Below the pieces are notes generated by a model, which had not been told where the DNA came from, ran no database searches, and saw nothing but the letters and a program-made list of their open reading frames with translations. The position numbers and the translations under genes are program-made. From contig CAZTZL010000002.1 in assembly GCA_964617625.1 (NCBI GenBank), positions 1 through 64,000 on the forward strand: 64,000 nucleotides of DNA, given 5' to 3'. This document shows, piece by piece, positions 60,042 through 64,000 of this stretch. The stretch is from CAZTZL01 sp964617625. GTDB lineage: Bacteria > Zhuqueibacterota > QNDG01 > DSAB01. How positions within the stretch are numbered: position 1 is the stretch's first letter; each line of letters starts with the position of its first letter.

Positions 60042-60070
60042 AATATATCAATTGATGCGAAAAAGATCAA
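60042..60070 (-). promoter_or_regulatory. Sigma70-type promoter of ftsK-lolA
   Basis: On the minus strand TTGATC (plus positions 60065-60070) and TATATT (60042-60047) are 17 bases apart, 39 bases before the ftsK start. An overlapping TTGATA-15-TATAAA pair is weaker. Confidence 0.7.
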
Positions 60071-60120
60071 GTCTTATCAAAACTTTAAACTGAAATAAAC
60101 AGATAATTTATTTTCTGCAT

Positions 60121-61251
60121 CTATAAAAACAACTCCATTTTCTTCCGGGAGGTGCCTTTCACAAAAGGGATTTCCGCAACCTTACCGTTCAACAACAAAT
60201 CACGATCTTTTTGTCTGAAATGAATCTGTGTTTCCGGTCCAGGATTGAAACGTAGTCCCGCAAAACCGATGGGCGTATTGTTGAGTGTCGGTGAAATCAC
60301 ACCGCTCAGCACGGTTCCGATAACTTCATGATCCAAAACGACTTCCCATCCCGGCATAGCCTTCCTCTTGCCTTCAAGAATAAATGGTACAACAAAAAAA
60401 TCCAATCGATCCCTGTTATTGAGAAGTATTTCTCTGCCGATAAAATCGTGACCCCAATCGATCGCAAATTCCCAGGGATGCCCCAGACCAATGCGGACGG
60501 GATGCAGTTCGTGACCGTGAAGAGGCAATCCTGCCTCTGTTCTGAGCGTATCTCTGGCTCCCAAACCACAAGGCCGCAAACCGAAATCGGATCCATCTTT
60601 AAGGAGCAATTGCCAAAGCCGGCTTCCGGACCCGACATCCGTATAAAGTTCAAATCCGATCTCGCCGGTGTAACCGCTTCTGGAGACAAGCACTTTCATT
60701 CCGGCAATATCGATATCGGACAGAAAATGAAAAAATTTTAACTCCAATAGCTTCTCACTTTGAATCCATTTGGAGATTAATTTCGGTCCGTTTGGACCCT
60801 GAAGATCGATTTTAACAGTTTGATCACTCACATTTTCCAGCCGGACATTTTCCGTGAGATGACTTTTGAGCCACTGATAATCGCCGTTAATATCACCGGC
60901 ATTGATCACCAGCATCCAGCTCTCGGAATTGAAACGATAGAGAATACAGTCGTCGATGACACCGCCATGTTCATTAAACATATGATTGTATTGTGCCTGA
61001 TCATCGGTAATTTTTCCGATATTATTTGACAGCATCCGTGACAAAAACGGTAAAGAACCGGGCCCGGTAATTTTAAATTCCCCCATGTGGCACGTGTCGA
61101 AAATACCGCAATGAGCCCTCACGGCATGATGCTCCGCAGACTGCCCGGCCAGATACCAGAGCGGCATCAGCCAGCCGGCAAAATCGGCCATCTTGCCGTT
61201 TAAACGAACATGCTCCTCATAAAGAGGTGTCTTCCTGGGATCGGGATTCAT
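60121..61251 (-). CDS. gcvT: Aminomethyltransferase GcvT (glycine cleavage T-protein)
   Basis: GcvT passes the methylene group from lipoyl-bound aminomethyl to tetrahydrofolate. The 376-residue product has TPLYEEHVRLNGKMADFAGWLMP (start, shortened), CGIFDTCHMGEF, GGVIDDCILYR with the catalytic Asp, LQGPNG, SRSGYTGEIGFE, and GLGARDTLRTEAGLPLHGHE. It overlaps rseP by four bases (ATGA). The other glycine cleavage genes (gcvH, gcvP) are not visible, but a lipoate ligase lies upstream. Glycine could come from the tdh-kbl pathway. Confidence 0.94.
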   Translation of the reverse strand: MNPDPRKTPLYEEHVRLNGKMADFAGWLMPLWYLAGQSAEHHAVRAHCGIFDTCHMGEFKITGPGSLPFLSRMLSNNIGKITDDQAQYNHMFNEHGGVIDDCILYRFNSESWMLVINAGDINGDYQWLKSHLTENVRLENVSDQTVKIDLQGPNGPKLISKWIQSEKLLELKFFHFLSDIDIAGMKVLVSRSGYTGEIGFELYTDVGSGSRLWQLLLKDGSDFGLRPCGLGARDTLRTEAGLPLHGHELHPVRIGLGHPWEFAIDWGHDFIGREILLNNRDRLDFFVVPFILEGKRKAMPGWEVVLDHEVIGTVLSGVISPTLNNTPIGFAGLRFNPGPETQIHFRQKDRDLLLNGKVAEIPFVKGTSRKKMELFL

Positions 61252-62321
61252 TTTTGAAATACCCTCAGTATATCGTTATAGATCACAAAAACCATCAAAC
61301 CAAGAATTAAAACCATGCCCACCTGTTGAACGATTAATTTCACTTTGGTGGGTACTTCCCTCCGAATGATGCCCTCAATCGCAAGAAAGACCAGATGCCC
61401 GCCATCCAAAACAGGAACAGGAAATAGGTTGAGAATACCGATATTCAGGCTGATAAGAGCTAAAAAAACAATCAACGTTTCGATTCCGGATCGGGCGCTT
61501 TCGCCGGCCATCTTCGCAATAGATACCGGCCCGGCAAGAGATTTGATGGATTCCTTGCCTGTAATCAATTTCCAGAAAGAGACCACAACCAGTTCACCTA
61601 TGTAGTACGTCGTCCGAGCCCCTTGAATGACTGCTTCGAACAATCCGGCCCGTTGTGTCGTAAACGAGGGCCCGATTCCGATCAGGCCGACCTCCTCCAT
61701 TTCTCCTTTTCCCGGGATTTGTTCCTTTTGGGGCGTCACATCGGCAGAAAAGAGGGAATCGTTCCGAAACCATTCGATTCGAACCGATTTCCCCGGAATC
61801 CCGTGAATGATTCCGGCCATTTCTTCCCAGGTATCCACGCTCTGCCCGTCGATACGGACAATTCGATCTCCCGATTGAATGCCGGCCAGCTGAGCCGGCT
61901 TGCCTTCCAATACATCACCAACCACAGAATCCGGAGAAATTTCCTGAATGCCGTGATACAATGTGGCGGCAAAGAAAATGAAAAAAGCGAGTACGATATT
62001 CATGATCGAACCGGCAGCGACCACAATCACTCTCTGTATCCAGGGTTTCGAACGAAATTCCCAGGGCTCGGATTTTTTTGTGAGCGATTTTTTATCCAGA
62101 CTTTCATCCACCATTCCGGCAATCTTGACATAACCGCCAAAAGGAATAGATGAAATACAGTAATCAGTATCTCCGATCTTTTTCCCAATCAACCGAGGTG
62201 GTAATCCCAACGAAAATCGATCCACACGGATGCGAAATAACTTAGCCGAAAGAAAATGTCCGGTCTCGTGGACAAGTGTAAGAACGCCCAATACAAAAAT
62301 CGTTGCTAATATCGTAATCAT
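61248..62321 (-). CDS. rseP: Site-2 protease RseP
   Basis: RseP is an intramembrane zinc protease that cleaves anti-sigma factors and signal-peptide remnants. The 357-residue product has the HExxH motif as LVHETGHFLSAKLF in the first membrane helix, FGGYVKIAGM, one PDZ domain (about 120-200, VLEGKPAQLAGIQSGDRIVRIDG shortened), and the second metal site NLFPVPVLDGGH near the C-terminus. Most RseP have two PDZ domains; here only one is evident. It lies 9 bases after dxr. Confidence 0.92.
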   Translation of the reverse strand: MITILATIFVLGVLTLVHETGHFLSAKLFRIRVDRFSLGLPPRLIGKKIGDTDYCISSIPFGGYVKIAGMVDESLDKKSLTKKSEPWEFRSKPWIQRVIVVAAGSIMNIVLAFFIFFAATLYHGIQEISPDSVVGDVLEGKPAQLAGIQSGDRIVRIDGQSVDTWEEMAGIIHGIPGKSVRIEWFRNDSLFSADVTPQKEQIPGKGEMEEVGLIGIGPSFTTQRAGLFEAVIQGARTTYYIGELVVVSFWKLITGKESIKSLAGPVSIAKMAGESARSGIETLIVFLALISLNIGILNLFPVPVLDGGHLVFLAIEGIIRREVPTKVKLIVQQVGMVLILGLMVFVIYNDILRVFQK

Positions 62322-62330
62322 AATTTTCCT

Positions 62331-63652
62331 TTATTGATTAAATTGATTTGCTTGATCCAAAACGAACGACCGGGCCCAGCGATCCGCAGTAAAAATCTCT
62401 TCCAATTCCGGATCTTCAACAACTTGATGTTCGGATAATGCGGTTTCGATCAGTTGTTGAATCTGCAAGTATCGGATTTTCCCGGAAAGAAAAAGCGCCA
62501 CGGCCATCTCATCAGCCGCATTGAGAACGGCCGGCGCGGTTCCCCCCATCTCAAGGGATTTGTATGCTAACTGCAAACAGGGGAATTGATCCGCATTGGG
62601 AGGAAAAAACTCTAGAACATTTTTAAGCGTAAAATCCAGACTTCCGTAGTCTCCGGGCCAACGCTCGGGATAGGTCAGCGCCAACGCAATGGGACAACGC
62701 ATATCCGGTTTTCCCATCTGTGCTTTAATAGAGCCATCCTCGAATTCTACCATGGAGTGAACAATCGACTGGGGATGAATGACGACTTCGATCTTTTCTT
62801 TCGGAATCCCGAAGAGCCAGCGGGCTTCGATAATCTCCAGTCCCTTGTTTACCAACGTGGCCGAGTCGATCGTAATTTTCTTCCCCATTGACCAGTTGGG
62901 ATGAGCAAGTGCCTCTTCAACGGTCACTTCCTTTAATGTGGATTTTTCACGATTAAAAAACGGACCGCCCGAAGCGGTTAATATAATGCGTCGGATATTT
63001 CGGACATCCTCTCCCTGCAAACATTGGAAAATCGCGCTGTGTTCGCTATCCACGGGAATCAATTGCACATCATACTTCTCGACTTCTTCCATGACCATTT
63101 TCCCGGCCATAACCAGCACCTCTTTATTCGCCAGCGCAATGGATGTCCCTGCCCGAATCGCCAGCAGGGTCGCCTCCAATCCCACACCACNNNNNNNNNN
63201 NNNNNNNNNNNNNNNNNNNNNNNNNNNNNNNNNNNNNNNNNNNNNNNNNNNNNNNNNNNNNNNNNNNNNNNNNNNNNNNNNNNNNNNNNNGCAATGGATG
63301 TCCCTGCCCGAATCGCCAGCAGGGTCGCCTCCAATCCCACACCACCGACCAGACCGTTGACAACCATCTCTTCTTCTCCGCGGCATGCCAGTTCGAGGAG
63401 CGACTCTTTTCCCCAAAAAACTTTGACACCGAGATTTTGAAATTCATTGATGTACCGATTCCTGTCGGTTTTATCTGTAATGATCACATTTTCAGGCCGG
63501 TATTTTTTTGCCTGGGAAAGAAGACCTTGAACATTTTGGTGGACCGTCAGCGTGACCAGCTCAAACCGGTCCCGATGCCTGTCGACAACTTCAAGCGTCT
63601 GTTTTCCTATAGATCCCGTTGCGCCCCAGATTGAAATCCGCTTTTTACCCAA
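62331..63652 (-). CDS. dxr: 1-deoxy-D-xylulose 5-phosphate reductoisomerase Dxr, split by an assembly gap
   Basis: Dxr converts deoxyxylulose phosphate to methylerythritol phosphate in the MEP route. Upstream of the gap the frame has GATGSIGKQTLEVV (NADPH loop) and GVGLEATLLAIRAGTSI. Downstream it repeats GVGLEATLLAIRAGTSI, then goes on with ALANKEVLVMAGK, DSEHSAIFQCLQG and KKITIDSATLVNKGLEIIEA. Dropping the 100 N and one 55-bp copy (155 bases) joins the two frames exactly and gives about 388 residues, the normal length. So the gene is almost certainly intact. The start is TTG 63652 after GAGG. It lies between the lipoate ligase and rseP. Confidence 0.92.
63136..63345. other. Scaffold gap of 100 N flanked by identical 55-bp contig ends
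   Basis: Bases 63191-63290 are N. The 55 bases before (63136-63190) and after (63291-63345) are identical and in the same orientation. Both copies code for the same Dxr segment. This is the mark of two contigs that share an assembler word-length overlap and were joined with a fixed gap, not a biological repeat. Confidence 0.95.
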
Positions 63653-63669
63653 TGATGCCTCGTGTCAAA

Positions 63670-64000
63670 TTAATTGCAGTGAATCGAAAATCGTTCTTTT
63701 AAACGTTCTGAACATTCTCTTTCCTGAACAGTCAAATCTCCTGAAACAAACCGAATTGACAGAGTCTCTTCCATCCCCTTTTTGATACTTTCGATAACTT
63801 CTTTACTAGAAACTTTTCTCCCCAAATATTGGCTCAAAGAGATGGTTTTTTCCATTAGTTCGGTTTTCATTTTCTGCTTTGTTTGATTGTCCCCTTTTTT
63901 AATCAATTCGGGAAGTGTCAGATGGGCCGCGCCCAGCAAAATGGAACCATGCTGCAATATCTTACCGGGGAGATGGCGCTGGGCACTGCCGACTAATTTT
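63670..64000 (-). CDS. Lipoate-protein ligase family protein, C-terminal fragment
   Basis: The window ends inside this minus-strand gene; about 109 C-terminal residues are present and the start lies beyond 64000. KLVGSAQR at the very edge carries the lysine that contacts lipoyl-AMP, followed by ILQHGSILLG, as in LplA/LipM-type ligases. The tail has several Lys/Glu-rich helices. Such enzymes attach lipoate or octanoate to GcvH and 2-oxoacid dehydrogenases, fitting the nearby gcvT. It lies 17 bases upstream of dxr. Confidence 0.8.
   Translation of the reverse strand, partial: KLVGSAQRHLPGKILQHGSILLGAAHLTLPELIKKGDNQTKQKMKTELMEKTISLSQYLGRKVSSKEVIESIKKGMEETLSIRFVSGDLTVQERECSERLKERFSIHCN

Noticed and set aside
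63136..63345. True tandem duplication inside dxr
   Set aside because: The copies are identical over exactly 55 bp and flank a run of 100 N, which is the mark of an assembly join.

Overview
This is a 64 kb stretch of chromosome from a Gram-negative (diderm) bacterium. Outer-membrane genes are plentiful: lpxH, lpxB and lpxK for lipid A, a lolA-type carrier, a TonB-dependent receptor, lipoproteins, rseP and a class A PBP. No plasmid, phage or IS genes are visible. Promoters that can be read have the form TTGNNN-17-TATATT/TATAAT, which is sigma70-like and not the Bacteroidota type. Together with a LysW-type lysine pathway, frequent TTG starts and lipid A genes, this suggests a member of an FCB-like or other candidate phylum (for example KSB1, Calditrichota or Marinimicrobia). 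That placement is an inference and is weak. A run of 100 N near the right end, flanked by identical 55-bp contig ends, shows this is a draft or metagenome scaffold.

Layout. 1-3.6 kb: the end of a ccdA gene, then a promoter and lysW-hcs-lysX-lysY, part of the amino-group-carrier lysine pathway. 3.6-13.3 kb: folC (convergent), a palindrome-rich spacer, a six-repeat propeller-like protein fused to a CsgG-like domain, an M28 peptidase/glutaminyl cyclase-like gene, prmA, a pyrimidine-nucleoside phosphorylase, PBP1A and lpxH. 13.7-24.8 kb: a housekeeping block (ispE, spoVG, tRNA-Gln, prs, rplY, pth, rpsF, ssb, rpsR, rplI, a small zinc ribbon, ybbR, tsaD, a VWA membrane protein, a phosphodiesterase, a flavodoxin). 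The rpsF leader can fold like the S6:S18 autoregulatory motif. 24.9-32.1 kb (minus strand): ald, a DUF1573/rhodanese/MauE-like cassette, a PEP mutase/isocitrate lyase family enzyme, tdh, kbl and pfkA. Threonine, alanine and glycine are thus linked to central carbon, and gcvT and a lipoate ligase lie at the right end.

32.3-44.2 kb (minus strand): a P-loop kinase, a zinc-finger methyltransferase, a 1270-residue heparinase II/III protein that ends in an apparent outer-membrane beta-barrel, a radical SAM/SPASM protein, queF-queC-queE-queD, a TonB receptor and a lipoprotein. 44.4-52.0 kb: an AlaC-like aminotransferase, then on the plus strand a Gfo/Idh dehydrogenase, lpxB, lpxK, an NtrC-type regulator and nadB, closed by a clear terminator. 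52.1-56.8 kb (minus strand): an SMR-like carrier, a polyprenyl-phosphate phosphoribosyltransferase, a WlbA-like sugar dehydrogenase and a Wzc-type tyrosine kinase, all suggesting surface polysaccharide. 57-64 kb (minus strand): lolA, ftsK, gcvT, rseP, dxr (interrupted only by the assembly gap) and the end of a lipoate-protein ligase.

The parts most likely to be new are the heparinase/beta-barrel fusion beside the queuosine genes, the 43-residue-repeat/CsgG-like fusion, the DUF1573/rhodanese/MauE cassette, and the prenyl-phosphoribose synthase paired with an SMR-like membrane protein. No defence system, CRISPR array or secondary-metabolite cluster was seen.
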